Assembly (NCBI GenBank): GCA_963711255.1
Contig: CAVQDO010000001.1
Coordinates: forward strand, 28,508 to 92,507
Length of the DNA: 64,000 nt
Reading direction: 5' to 3'
Source: GCA-2746365 sp963711255
Lineage (GTDB): Bacteria > Pseudomonadota > Gammaproteobacteria > SZUA-229
Positions 34,453 through 43,063 of the stretch are shown piece by piece. The notes beneath the pieces are model-generated. The model did not search any database and was not told the DNA's origin. It saw nothing but the letters and a program-made list of their open reading frames with translations. How positions within the stretch are numbered: the first letter of the stretch is position 1; each line of letters opens with the position of its first letter. The translations under genes and the position numbers were made by a program.

Positions 34453-34512
34453 GGCCAGTGTTTATTGGCCCAGAGCTTATTCGGCCAGAGCTTATGAGGC
34501 CAGAGCTTATTC
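34453..34512. repeat. Four-copy 14-16 bp tandem repeat
   Basis: Units: 34453-34466 (GGCCAGTGTTTATT), 34467-34482 (GGCCCAGAGCTTATTC), 34483-34497 (GGCCAGAGCTTATGA) and 34498-34512 (GGCCAGAGCTTATTC). It lies just past the 3' end of the S24/LexA-like gene. Slippage is the likely origin; no function is apparent. Confidence 0.85.
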
Positions 34513-34516
34513 GGTA

Positions 34517-34993
34517 TTAGTCAAATTTTCTAATTACGCCAGTAACCACGCCCAGAACTTCAACTTCTTCATTCTTGAGCAGGATTGCTTCCATTTCGCT
34601 ATTAGCAGGTTGCAGGCGAATACCATCGGCTTCGATATAAAACTTTTTCAGGGTGACCTGTTCATTGTTAATCAGTGCGACAACGGACTGGCCGTTTTCA
34701 GCTGATAGTTTTCTCTCAACAATAATAATGTCACCATCCTGAATATTGTCATCAATCATTGAGTGGCCGGAAACCTTCAGTGCATAGGTGTCTTTACGCA
34801 CCATGTTTGCCGGTACCTTGATGTGTTCATTGTCTTCAACACGTTCAATAGGGCTGCCGGCGGTGATTTTGCCCAGCAGCGGGATTTCAACCAGTGCGGC
34901 CACGTTATGCTGCAACTCGTCATCAATTTCTTCTAATGCAGGTGTCCACACAGGGCGGCGATTTTTTGGAAGTAGCAAACTGATATTATTCAT
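34517..34993 (-). CDS. S24/LexA-like self-cleaving protein lacking the DNA-binding domain
   Basis: A 158-residue protein whose C-terminal 120 residues are a complete LexA-type latent peptidase. The cleavage site is Ala45-Gly46 (KITAGSPI), the nucleophile Ser78 (VSGHSMIDD) and the general base Lys116 (QVTLKKF). GDIIIVERK and LGVVTGVIRKF complete the fold. LexA usually has about 70 more N-terminal residues forming a winged helix. Here only 35 polar residues precede the domain, and the upstream DNA encodes no such helix in any frame. UmuD has a similar length but normally cleaves at Cys-Gly. I found no SOS box in front. It may be an UmuD-like protein or a derived LexA. Confidence 0.75.
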   Translation of the reverse strand: MNNISLLLPKNRRPVWTPALEEIDDELQHNVAALVEIPLLGKITAGSPIERVEDNEHIKVPANMVRKDTYALKVSGHSMIDDNIQDGDIIIVERKLSAENGQSVVALINNEQVTLKKFYIEADGIRLQPANSEMEAILLKNEEVEVLGVVTGVIRKFD

Positions 34994-35383
34994 ATTATTA
35001 TTTTATTTTTATTATGATGTAATTCTGAGCATAGCTTAATCCATGCCAGATTGGTCTTTATACATTAACTTATATCTTCTGCTTGTGTAAATAACTAAAT
35101 CAGTAATAATGGCTATGGGTTAAGATAATTTTAATGAAAAACCAGCAGGGGCGAAATTTGTCACAGGTTCGTTGTTTTAGTCGGCGATTATTAAGCCCGT
35201 TTCATGGCGTCATGTGCTTGATGATAAGCAGTTAAAGGTAGTACGCGTGCAGGCGCGGCTAATGGGTTACGATAGCCAGGCACAGGGGTTGTTGAAACCT
35301 TTATCCATACCGGCGATAAAGAAATGTATAGCCCGTGAATAATAATTGAAACGGCTTAATTGGTTGGCATAACTGGAGTAACT
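34994..35383. other. Intergenic region with a short orphan reading frame
   Basis: About 390 nt. Plus-strand frame 35181-35342 reads IIKPVSWRHVLDDKQLKVVR and then VQARLMGYDSQAQGLLKPLS to a stop. It looks protein-like but has no ATG, GTG or TTG start and follows directly after a stop, so it may be the end of a decayed gene. The rest is AT-rich. The ribosome site GGAG at 35375-35378 belongs to the next gene. Confidence 0.4.
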
Positions 35384-35761
35384 ATGGAAAAAGATGAAGA
35401 AATTAACGTACTGGGCGAGCCTTTACAGATTTGCGGTGAGCGGCCATTAACCGGCTTTTTTCGTGATGCAAAGTGTAATACCTGTAGCGAAGACGTAGGT
35501 TCACATACGGTGTGTATTCAGGCCACAAAAGAATTTCTTGAATACTCCCGTTTTAAAGGCAATGATTTATCAACGCCTATGCCTGAATTTGGTTTCGAAG
35601 GCGTTAAACCGGGTGATGGCTGGTGTTTGTGTGCTGCCAGGTGGCTGGAGGCGTATGAAAGCGGAATGGCGCCCAGGGTTTATTTGATGAGAACACACAA
35701 AAGGGCCCTGGAAATTATACCGTTTGAAAAATTACGTGAAAGTGCAGTTGATTTGAACTGA
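35384..35761 (+). CDS. DUF2237 family protein
   Basis: A 125-residue protein from the ATG at 35384, which follows GGAG with 5-nt spacing. A TTG at 35360 in the same frame precedes that site and is unlikely. Family features are NVLGEPLQICGERPLTGFFRDAKC, VGSHTVCIQATKEFLEYSR, GNDLSTPMPEFGF and PGDGWCLCAARWLEA. The family has several conserved Cys and an unknown role; metal binding is possible. A DoxX gene follows 56 nt downstream. Confidence 0.9.
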   Translation: MEKDEEINVLGEPLQICGERPLTGFFRDAKCNTCSEDVGSHTVCIQATKEFLEYSRFKGNDLSTPMPEFGFEGVKPGDGWCLCAARWLEAYESGMAPRVYLMRTHKRALEIIPFEKLRESAVDLN

Positions 35762-35816
35762 TGTATAAAACGGGTGTTGTGATGCCTGCGAATTTAACCA
35801 TCTAACGAGGTGTGTA

Positions 35817-36221
35817 ATGAATCTATCGACTTTGAATCCTGATGCAGGAAAATTAATTTTACGGCTTTGTCTTGGCGGCCTGATGCTGTTTCATGGTGTG
35901 GCAAAGATTATGCATCCAGCCTCACTGGATTTTATCAGTGGTATGTTAGCTTCAAACAGCCTGCCGGGGATACTGGCTTATGGTGTTTATATCGGCGAAG
36001 TTGTTGCGCCGTTAATGATTATTGTGGGTTATTACGCGCGAACAGGCGGATTGTTGATAGCAGTCAATATGCTGTTTGCTTTATTGCTGGCGCATAGTGG
36101 TGACTTTTTCAGTTTGTCTGAACACGGCGGTTCCGCCGTTGAGCTGCAAATGTTTTACTTGCTGACAGCGGTAGCGGTGATGTTTCTTGGCAGTGGAAAG
36201 ATGGCGTTTAAACAGGATTAA
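35817..36221 (+). CDS. DoxX family membrane protein
   Basis: A 134-residue inner-membrane protein with four predicted helices. RLCLGGLMLFHGVAKIMHP is the typical first segment, and YGVYIGEVVAPLMIIVGYYARTGG and VNMLFALLLAHSG follow the family pattern. DoxX members are linked to thiosulfate:quinone oxidation in archaea and to redox stress in bacteria, but most, including this short form, have no proven activity. An ACGAGG ribosome site precedes the ATG. It is probably in one transcript with DUF2237. Confidence 0.88.
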   Translation: MNLSTLNPDAGKLILRLCLGGLMLFHGVAKIMHPASLDFISGMLASNSLPGILAYGVYIGEVVAPLMIIVGYYARTGGLLIAVNMLFALLLAHSGDFFSLSEHGGSAVELQMFYLLTAVAVMFLGSGKMAFKQD

Positions 36222-36235
36222 GCTTTGATGTGAAG

Positions 36236-36279
36236 GCAGAAACTTTTGACAGGCGGCAAGCTGTTCAAACGTTTTCTGC
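36236..36279 (+). terminator. Possible terminator after doxX
   Basis: Imperfect hairpin: GCAGAAAC...TTTTGACAG against CTGTTCAAACGTTTTCTGC with small bulges and a GCGGCAAG loop. A T-rich but interrupted run follows. The remainder up to 36451 holds nothing else I can support. Confidence 0.4.
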
Positions 36280-36451
36280 GGCCTGTTTTCTTTGTGCTTT
36301 TTTCTGCAAAGTCAGTTGCAGCTGAAAAATATTTTTAACTGTCGATGCATTGACTAACTAATAATGGTTACAGCCAGTTTGATGTCTCGCAATTACGGCA
36401 GTTAGCAGGGTCCGTTTATATCGCCAGTTACAATATTACTAATCAAGGCTG

Positions 36452-37453
36452 CTAGCCAATATGTATTTCTTCCATAAAGTAGCAGACACAGTCCTGCCTG
36501 ATGGCTCTTTCACTGGTGGTAAACATGGAAAGCGTGACAGGTTTTATAAACTGAAGTTTATTGTTTTTTGATTCCAGGTACTCCCAGGTTACGTCCTCGT
36601 TACTTTCGCTGCTGACAATTACCGGCGACTCTTTAGATGAATTTAAGCGGGCGAACTCGGTGCCAGGTGATATCAGGTGAAAGTTTTTGTCTTCCAGTGC
36701 AGCATTCAGCAACAGGTCACCGTTGTCTGCGTTATCAGAGAGTTTGACCGTCCTCGGTACCATGACACGCGCGACGGTGTGGTATAGCTTTAGTGAGTTG
36801 TTTTCCTGTGCTGATAGTTCGTCCATTTCAAGAATGGTTTCAAGGAAAGCCAGTGCATGGTCTTCACCGGAGCGGTCACCCGACTGTCCGCATTCGAGAA
36901 CCGCTGAAGGGCAGAAATCTGAAAAGGCGGATGACTGAACCCCTTTTGGGCTGGTGAAATACACCGCGATATCACTGAATTTCGATGCCAGCACGAGGCC
37001 GTGCGGGTTTAGAATATTAATACAGGCGTAATGCGGATTCTTGCCGGTATTATTATGAATATCAATACTGGCAAAGGGTTTCTTTTTCTGCATGATATTG
37101 GTCACTATCTGCATCATGTCTTTTTCTGCAGAATCGCTATGGTGGCTGCCGGGCCAGATTCGGTTATAGTCATCCTGGCTATCAAGATGCCGCTGATTCT
37201 CTTTTGCAGCAGCGACGTTGCCGATAAATATGGAGATGGCCCTGGGTAAAACGGTGTCCCTGTATTTTTGTAGCAGTCTTTGAATAGCATAAAAGCCGGT
37301 GGTTTCATTACCATGAAGTAAAGTACAGATGAATAGCGGTTGCTTATTGGTGCCATCCAGGTGAAACAGGGTGGGGGCGCCGAGTATATCTTCCAGCTCT
37401 TCTGCTTTTGCGCTTAGAAGTGCATCGGGGATATGGTTCATTTCATTTAGCAT
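36452..37453 (-). CDS. Succinylglutamate desuccinylase/aspartoacylase-family hydrolase
   Basis: A 333-residue zinc carboxypeptidase-like amidohydrolase. Zinc ligands are in LLHGNETTG (H47, E50) and SIDIHNNTG, and the catalytic Glu is in AVLECGQSGD. The C-terminal part is the usual beta domain. The N-terminus may begin at MNHIPDALL, four codons in. Known relatives remove acyl groups from amino acids (N-acetylaspartate, succinylglutamate). It follows a GCS2-type ligase by 9 nt, so ligase and amidohydrolase may act on the same gamma-glutamyl or N-acyl product; that link is inference. Confidence 0.85.
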   Translation of the reverse strand: MLNEMNHIPDALLSAKAEELEDILGAPTLFHLDGTNKQPLFICTLLHGNETTGFYAIQRLLQKYRDTVLPRAISIFIGNVAAAKENQRHLDSQDDYNRIWPGSHHSDSAEKDMMQIVTNIMQKKKPFASIDIHNNTGKNPHYACINILNPHGLVLASKFSDIAVYFTSPKGVQSSAFSDFCPSAVLECGQSGDRSGEDHALAFLETILEMDELSAQENNSLKLYHTVARVMVPRTVKLSDNADNGDLLLNAALEDKNFHLISPGTEFARLNSSKESPVIVSSESNEDVTWEYLESKNNKLQFIKPVTLSMFTTSERAIRQDCVCYFMEEIHIG

Positions 37454-37462
37454 GCATGTATC

Positions 37463-38908
37463 TCAATCAGTAGTTTCAAAATCCCACAGGTGAACGGGCT
37501 CGCCGGATACCTGGTTTCTGAGATAGTTTAAGGTTAGCTCGTTTCTGTTATCTTGATGTGCATTAAGGAAATCAAGTTGCCACTGGCTTCCTGTTCTATT
37601 TTTTTCAACGCGTTGCTCAATAATAGAAAGGTAGCGTCGACTGTCCTGCTGATCGATGCCTAGCTGACATAAGCCAGCCTCTGCTTCAATAAGCAATTGA
37701 TCGAGAATGATCTTTTGCAGCGTATTGGTCTGTTTACCAAGCCACCGGGTTTTATGCTTGAGGCCAACCTGGGCCGCTCGATAAAAGTTATCCTTGGCCC
37801 TGGCAAAGGGCAGAGAATGTTCAGGTGCTTCCTCGGCTGTTGCGTAATACTGAACAAGGCCATAATAGAAGGCAATATTAGCGATATTATCAATCATTGT
37901 TGGTGCGCTTGCGCAAACCCGGTGTTCAATTCGTAAATGCGGAGTGTCATCCTGGTCAAAGCCGATTAGCGGCCGATTCCAGCGCCAGATAGTGCCATTA
38001 TGCAGGCGCAGGTACTTAACTTTCTCAGCAGGTGTTTGATAGTGAACCGGCAGCAGAACAGGGAAGTGGTCAAGATTTTCCTGGAAGCATTCATACAGAG
38101 ACTCACGAATATAACCAGAGCCAAAGCTGACCCGGTGTACCGGCCCGGTTGCTGCGCCACCATAACCACCGGTCGGTACAGACTGTTCAAAAACCGGTAT
38201 CCGGGTCTCCTGCCATAGCCGGCGGCCAAATAAGCAGGGAGAATTAGCACTAACAGCAACCATAGGCGCAGATAATAGTACCGAAGCATTGTAATAACGC
38301 GCAGCTTGATCCTGTGGTACCTGGATATGAATCTGTAAAGACGTAGCGGCGGCTTCTAACATGACATCTTTATGTTTGACCTGTAAATGTTCTTCGCCAT
38401 TAATGTTTAATTCAATTTCTACGCCGTTTCGTTGCCGTAAAACCTGCTCGTTAAGTGCCTTGTAGCGATCCAGCAGAGAGATGTTTTCCAGCGTCAGGTC
38501 GCTGTCCTGCAGGGTCGGTAAAATGCCAATACTAAGAATTTTGCTATCCAGCGAACTTGCCGCTGTTGAACATTGTTGCCATAGCTTGTTCAGTTCAGCC
38601 TCAAAATGAGATAAAACCTTACTCGATAATTTTTCCGGATCGACATTGAGCTCAATATTGAACCTGGCCAGTTCCGGGCTTAGTAGAGGATTATTGGCGC
38701 GCTTCAGAAATTCTTCATTGATAGCGGCAGGGTTGCCGGTGCGGTTGATTAACCAGGCTTCCAGTTCGTAACCCGCCATAAGGCTAGCGGTAGAAAACTT
38801 GTTCTGTTCAAACCAGCTTTTAACCAGTGCGGTTTCTTCTTTTAAATGAGAAGTAAATTGCTGGTAATCGGTTTTATTAAAACGACTGTATTGTATTTCT
38901 TCGCCCAT
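37463..38908 (-). CDS. Glutamate-cysteine ligase family 2 (GCS2)-like protein
   Basis: A 481-residue carboxylate-amine ligase of the GCS2 superfamily. The ATP/glutamate-binding start is MAGYELEAWLINRTGNPA, with ELNVDPEKLS, SLQIHIQVP (the usual T-S-H-Q-like strand), SANSPCLFGRRLWQETRIP, and HLRIEHRVCASAP supplying the basic residue. It is longer than E. coli YbdK (about 370 residues). Whether it makes gamma-glutamylcysteine or another gamma-glutamyl amide cannot be told. It heads a two-gene unit with the aspartoacylase-like hydrolase and diverges from phoH. Confidence 0.85.
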   Translation of the reverse strand: MGEEIQYSRFNKTDYQQFTSHLKEETALVKSWFEQNKFSTASLMAGYELEAWLINRTGNPAAINEEFLKRANNPLLSPELARFNIELNVDPEKLSSKVLSHFEAELNKLWQQCSTAASSLDSKILSIGILPTLQDSDLTLENISLLDRYKALNEQVLRQRNGVEIELNINGEEHLQVKHKDVMLEAAATSLQIHIQVPQDQAARYYNASVLLSAPMVAVSANSPCLFGRRLWQETRIPVFEQSVPTGGYGGAATGPVHRVSFGSGYIRESLYECFQENLDHFPVLLPVHYQTPAEKVKYLRLHNGTIWRWNRPLIGFDQDDTPHLRIEHRVCASAPTMIDNIANIAFYYGLVQYYATAEEAPEHSLPFARAKDNFYRAAQVGLKHKTRWLGKQTNTLQKIILDQLLIEAEAGLCQLGIDQQDSRRYLSIIEQRVEKNRTGSQWQLDFLNAHQDNRNELTLNYLRNQVSGEPVHLWDFETTD

Positions 38909-39036
38909 GTGACAAGTCTAAACTAAAAGTGTCGTAAGTATGTATGCTGTTACAGTAATTTTTTTGTTAACAAATTATTCACTGTGTAAAAGTAAATGTA
39001 AAATTTTGCAATTATTCAGGAAAATAGGTTTACTTT

Positions 39037-39057
39037 TTAATACTAAAGTAGTATTAA
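39037..39057. promoter_or_regulatory. Inverted repeat upstream of phoH
   Basis: TTAATACT-AAAGT-AGTATTAA, a perfect 8-bp dyad at 39037-39057 in the AT-rich region between the divergent GCS2 and phoH genes. It continues into a further TACTAAC, so the left half-site recurs. Possible operator. Confidence 0.35.
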
Positions 39058-39152
39058 TACTAACAGTGATAATAAAAGAGGATAAGTAAGAAAAAATAAG
39101 AAAGGCGAATAGTTAGATATAACAATTTATTAACCAGATCTGAGGTGTGTGC

Positions 39153-39977
39153 ATGTCGAGAAAGCACGGTCGAGCGAAAAGGAAAAAAAATAAATTACAA
39201 CAACAAGATTACATGTCAGAGAATAATGTAGTCATTGATTTCCACCCCTCCCAAAAAAGCAATTCATACTCCCCCTCTCATTCCTATAACCCCCACTCAC
39301 TACCCAGCTGTAACCTGAAACCAATCGAGGCAAAAAACAAGGCGCAAGACCTGTTTATGTCTGCTATCAAAACACATACATTAATTTTTGGCCTGGGCCC
39401 TGCAGGCACAGGAAAAAGCTACTGTACAGCTGCGATAGCAGCGCAGGCTTTATTGTCAGGTGAAGTTGATCGCGTGATTTTTACCAGGCCTGCAGTCGAA
39501 GCCGGTAATGGTATGGGTTTTTTGCCGGGCAAACTGGAAGAGAAATTTGATCCATACTTTGGTGCATTTAAATCCTGCCTGGTCAGCAATGCAGGCAAGG
39601 GTGTTATTGAGTGTGCTATTAAAAATGGCAATATAATTGTGGAACCGCTGGCGTACATGCGCGGTAAAACATTTAACCGTACATTTGTCGTGCTTGATGA
39701 AGCACAAAACTGCACGCCAGATGAAATGAAAATGTTTATGACCAGGATAGGAATTCAGTCAACGGTGGTGATAAATGGTGATCTAAGCCAGAAAGATATA
39801 CGCTGTTATTCCGGATTGCATGATGCGATCAGCCGGGTGCACGGAGTAAAAGGTGTTTATGTTCACGAGTTTGATTATGAGGATATAGTGCGTAGTGATA
39901 TCGTGAAAGATATTATTATGTGCTATGAAGATTCAGAATGTAACATGAACGGATATCGATCTGAAAAATCCTATTAA
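39153..39977 (+). CDS. phoH: PhoH-family ATPase
   Basis: A 274-residue P-loop ATPase related to superfamily 1 helicase cores. The ATG at 39153 lies 7 nt after GAGG; a GTG at 39147 is too close to it. Walker A is GPAGTGKSY and Walker B is FVVLDEAQNCTPDEMKMF, with FTRPAVEAGNGMGFLPG and VINGDLSQKDI as further signatures. The N-terminal 65 residues are basic then Ser/His/Pro-rich and not conserved. It is the short PhoH form without KH or PIN domain. PhoH proteins are linked to RNA metabolism and phosphate stress; no Pho box was identified. Convergent hairpin at 40001. Confidence 0.9.
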   Translation: MSRKHGRAKRKKNKLQQQDYMSENNVVIDFHPSQKSNSYSPSHSYNPHSLPSCNLKPIEAKNKAQDLFMSAIKTHTLIFGLGPAGTGKSYCTAAIAAQALLSGEVDRVIFTRPAVEAGNGMGFLPGKLEEKFDPYFGAFKSCLVSNAGKGVIECAIKNGNIIVEPLAYMRGKTFNRTFVVLDEAQNCTPDEMKMFMTRIGIQSTVVINGDLSQKDIRCYSGLHDAISRVHGVKGVYVHEFDYEDIVRSDIVKDIIMCYEDSECNMNGYRSEKSY

Positions 39978-40000
39978 GAATAAATAATATTGTTAGTAAT

Positions 40001-40035
40001 ATTGATGAAGGTATAGATTAAATACCTTCATCAAT
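40001..40035. terminator. Bidirectional hairpin between phoH and the cytochrome gene
   Basis: Perfect 14-bp stem: ATTGATGAAGGTAT (40001-40014) and ATACCTTCATCAAT (40022-40035), loop AGATTAA. It is placed between convergent genes; only a short T-run follows, so it is weaker than the others. Confidence 0.65.
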
Positions 40036-40047
40036 TTAGCAGTTTAA

Positions 40048-40503
40048 TCAGATGTCTATGCGGTAAGCGGCATGGCAGCTGACGCAATTATTCATTAGTT
40101 CGGATAGCTGGTTCAGACTATGGCTGCCGTCCTCAAGGTCATCAGCATCCATTGCCAGCTGATCAAACTTTTTGTGCGTATCAAAACCCAGCTGTTTGAA
40201 CTGAAGCGGCAATTTACCGACGAGTGTTCCCGGAACTTCGCCTTGTGCGGCTTTGCCTGCTTTTCGTGCATATTCGGCAACCAGTTCCATGTCATTATTG
40301 GCAATACCATAGCTGATTTTTTGAACGCTGGTTAAAAACGCTCTCATCTCTGTCAGCACAATGTCCCTTTCTCCAGAGTTTAATAGTATTGTCGATCTGC
40401 TATCAGTATTATCCTTGACGCTGCCCTGCACGATAAATTTGTAAGCGCCGCCCGCAATGACGAGTAATAGCAGGGAGATTATGGTCAGGCATTTTTTATT
40501 CAT
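40048..40503 (-). CDS. c-type cytochrome with C-terminal haem motif (c'/c556-like)
   Basis: A 151-residue exported protein. The hydrophobic N-terminus (CLTIISLLLLVIAGGAYKF) is a signal or an anchor. One haem motif, CVSCH, lies in NNCVSCHAAYRIDI at the very end, as in cytochromes c' and c556 with a four-helix bundle. The helices before it are amphipathic, and MRAFLTSVQKISYGIANNDM suits the first helix, whose Met can be the sixth haem ligand in c556. Electron partners are not encoded nearby. Starts at the ATG at 40503. Confidence 0.85.
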   Translation of the reverse strand: MNKKCLTIISLLLLVIAGGAYKFIVQGSVKDNTDSRSTILLNSGERDIVLTEMRAFLTSVQKISYGIANNDMELVAEYARKAGKAAQGEVPGTLVGKLPLQFKQLGFDTHKKFDQLAMDADDLEDGSHSLNQLSELMNNCVSCHAAYRIDI

Positions 40504-40538
40504 AATGTTGTTTCTAATTTAAGATTAACGGCGTGGCC

Positions 40539-42440
40539 TTAGTGAATAGCATCAAGTTCTTCATTTAGCTCTAGCCACTCTGTTTCTGCGGCTTCGTGTG
40601 ATTTATCCAGGGCAGATTTTTCCATAAGTAATTGCTGAAGTTTTTCTTTATTTTTGTCACTGTAGATATCGTTATCAGAAAGCTGTGAATTAATTCTACT
40701 CAGTGCATCGGTTGTGTTCTGCATCTGTTGTTCAAGCTTTGTTATTTTTTTTCTTAACGGCGCTGTTTTATGTCGCTGTTCAGCTTCGATACGTTTTCGG
40801 TCTTTATTTGATACGACCTGACGGTTATCGTCGTTACCTGGCTGAGTTGCAGTATTTTTATTTAGCGCATTATTATGTTCACTTAGCCATTTTGGATAAT
40901 CATCCAGGCTTAACGGGAATTCAGAAACGGTTTTCTGGTTTACCAGTAATAATTTATCACAGGTTGAGTTAAGCAAATGACGGTCGTGAGAGACAATGAC
41001 CATAGCACCGGAGAAATCCTGTAATGCTTCAGCCAGTGCTTCCCGCATTTCAAGGTCCAGGTGATTGGTCGGTTCATCCAGCAGCAGCAGGTTAGGCTTC
41101 TGAAATATAATCATGGCAAGAACCAGTCGTGATTTTTCACCGCCGGAAAAATTTCTTATTTTAGACAAGGCCATATCGTTGGAAAAACCAAAACGTCCCA
41201 GGTAATTTCTTAAGTCAGCTTCTTTTGTGTTTTTGTTTAATTGCTGAAGATGTTCAATGGGTGAATGCTCATCATGTAGTTGTTCTAACTGGTGCTGGGC
41301 GAAATAACCGATTTTGGTTTCTTTTGCCAGCTGATATTCGCCCTTGCGAATTGTTAACTGGTTTGCCAGAACTTTAATGAATGTAGACTTACCTGCACCA
41401 TTAGGCCCAAGCAGGCCGATTCTGTCGCCGGGTAATAAGTTGAAATCGACATCTTTTAATATGCTGATATTGTCATAGCCAGCTTCTACCTGTTCCATAT
41501 GTAACAGGCTATTCGGGATTTTTTCGGGTTCGAACAGGGAAAAATGAAAAGGTGAGTCCACGTGAGCTGGACCAATGGTTTTCATGCGTTCCAGTGCTTT
41601 CAAACGGCTTTGTGCCTGTTTTGCCTTGGTGGCCTGGGCACGAAATCGCGATATGTAAGATTGTATGTGAGCAATATTACGTTGCTGCTTGTTGTATTCA
41701 GACTGCTGTGCTGCCAGCCTTTCAGCACGTATCCGCTCAAACGCTTCATAGTTTCCGGTGTAAAGCTGTATGTTTTGATGCTCCAGGTGCGCTATATGTG
41801 TACAGATATTATTTAAAAAGTCGCGGTCATGTGATATCAGCAGCAGCGTGCCACGATAGGCGGTAAGCCATGATTCAAGCCAGATAATGGTATCCAGATC
41901 GAGATGATTGGTTGGTTCATCGAGCAGTAATAAATCGGAGCGGCACATTAGCGCCTTGCCAAGATTAAGCCGCATACGCCAGCCGCCGGAAAACTCATTT
42001 ATACTTCGGTTTTCGTCGGCTGTCTGAAAGCCAAGGCCCGAAAGAAGCTGGCTGGCGCGGGAATTTGCACTGTAGCCCTGGATATTGTCGAGCTGCGTAT
42101 GTAAAGTTGCCAGCAGAATGCCATTATTACTGTTTTCGGCTTTCTCGATATCTCGTTGGATTTGACGTAGTTCAGCGTCTCCATCCAGCACAAAATCAAT
42201 GGCACTTTGTGTGCCATCGGGTATTTCCTGCGCGACATGGGCAATAACCCAGTTGTCCGGGTAGACGCAGTCACCGGTATCAGCATGTAACTGTTTTAAA
42301 ATAAGTGCAAATAAACTGGATTTGCCAGTGCCGTTAGCGCCGGTAAGGCCAACTTTTTGCGCTGGGTGAATTTGGAAGCTGGCATTTTCAAAGAGCAGCT
42401 TTACGCCGCGCCGGATGCCAAGATTAATAGCCTGTAACAT
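40539..42440 (-). CDS. ABC-F ATPase, YheS type
   Basis: A 633-residue soluble twin-ATPase that acts on the ribosome. The first domain has GANGTGKSS, signature NEFSGGWRMRLNLGKAL and LLLLDEPTNHLD; the second has GPNGAGKSTF, NFSGGEKSRLVLAMI and LLLLDEPTNHLDLEMREAL. The interdomain linker (RAQATKAKQAQSRLKALERM) is the P-site tRNA-interacting element. The C-terminal coiled coil (KITKLEQQMQ) is present. There are no transmembrane segments. The opening MLQAINLGIRRGVKLLFENA matches YheS. It diverges from bcp. Confidence 0.93.
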   Translation of the reverse strand: MLQAINLGIRRGVKLLFENASFQIHPAQKVGLTGANGTGKSSLFALILKQLHADTGDCVYPDNWVIAHVAQEIPDGTQSAIDFVLDGDAELRQIQRDIEKAENSNNGILLATLHTQLDNIQGYSANSRASQLLSGLGFQTADENRSINEFSGGWRMRLNLGKALMCRSDLLLLDEPTNHLDLDTIIWLESWLTAYRGTLLLISHDRDFLNNICTHIAHLEHQNIQLYTGNYEAFERIRAERLAAQQSEYNKQQRNIAHIQSYISRFRAQATKAKQAQSRLKALERMKTIGPAHVDSPFHFSLFEPEKIPNSLLHMEQVEAGYDNISILKDVDFNLLPGDRIGLLGPNGAGKSTFIKVLANQLTIRKGEYQLAKETKIGYFAQHQLEQLHDEHSPIEHLQQLNKNTKEADLRNYLGRFGFSNDMALSKIRNFSGGEKSRLVLAMIIFQKPNLLLLDEPTNHLDLEMREALAEALQDFSGAMVIVSHDRHLLNSTCDKLLLVNQKTVSEFPLSLDDYPKWLSEHNNALNKNTATQPGNDDNRQVVSNKDRKRIEAEQRHKTAPLRKKITKLEQQMQNTTDALSRINSQLSDNDIYSDKNKEKLQQLLMEKSALDKSHEAAETEWLELNEELDAIH

Positions 42441-42471
42441 GGGTGCGCATTGTAACCTTTAATGCAGTGTT

Positions 42472-42500
42472 GTTACATAATCTCAGTACTATTTTATAAT
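42472..42500 (+). promoter_or_regulatory. Candidate bcp promoter
   Basis: GTTACA (42472-42477), 17 nt, TATAAT (42495-42500). The -10 is perfect and the -35 matches four of six bases. It lies about 28 nt before the bcp ATG, behind which sits an AGGAGAGAG ribosome site. Confidence 0.5.
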
Positions 42501-42528
42501 AGGTCTTTTATTCACCAGGAGAGAGTTA

Positions 42529-42993
42529 ATGATTACAGAAGGCCAGCAAGCACCAGATTTCTCTACACTAAATCAAAATAATGAAACCATCAGTCTTGCC
42601 GACTTTGCCGGCAGCAAGAATGTGGTTTTATATTTTTATCCAAAGGATGATACCCCGGGCTGTACTATTGAAGCCAATCAGTTTACTGGCTTAATTAACG
42701 AATATGCGCAGCACGATACAGTGGTACTGGGTGTCAGCAAGGATGATTGCGGCAGTCATACCGACTTTATAACCAAGTTCGGGTTGAAAGTTGATTTACT
42801 GGCAGACACAGAAGGAAAAATGTGTGACGACTATGGTGTATGGCAGGAAAAAGAAAAAAATGGCGTGAAAAAGCTGGGCATCGTTCGTTCGACTTTTATC
42901 ATTGGCAAAGATGGGCTGGTTCATTATGCCGAGTACGGAGTAACAGCAGAGGGTCATGCACAGGCAATCCTGGATAAAGTGAAAGCGTTATAA
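42529..42993 (+). CDS. bcp: Thioredoxin-dependent peroxiredoxin Bcp
   Basis: A 154-residue peroxiredoxin that reduces peroxides through Cys45 in KDDTPGCTIEANQF. The position of the second Cys in E. coli Bcp (CTVQAC) is Asn here, so any resolving Cys must be elsewhere, for example in DDCGSH or KMCDDYGVW; otherwise it acts as a 1-Cys enzyme. LYFYPKDDTPGC and RSTFIIGKDG are canonical. Strong AGGAGAGAG ribosome site. It is transcribed alone and divergently from the ABC-F gene. Confidence 0.95.
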   Translation: MITEGQQAPDFSTLNQNNETISLADFAGSKNVVLYFYPKDDTPGCTIEANQFTGLINEYAQHDTVVLGVSKDDCGSHTDFITKFGLKVDLLADTEGKMCDDYGVWQEKEKNGVKKLGIVRSTFIIGKDGLVHYAEYGVTAEGHAQAILDKVKAL

Positions 42994-43063
42994 CGGAAAT
43001 TCTGAATTATGATAGTTCAGGGATGAAATTAACTAATCTGCATTAGACAACTCAAAGAAAAGC

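Noticed and set aside
34994..35100. SOS box in front of the LexA-like gene
   Set aside because: CTG and CAG half-sites occur but with the wrong spacing (19 nt, not 10).
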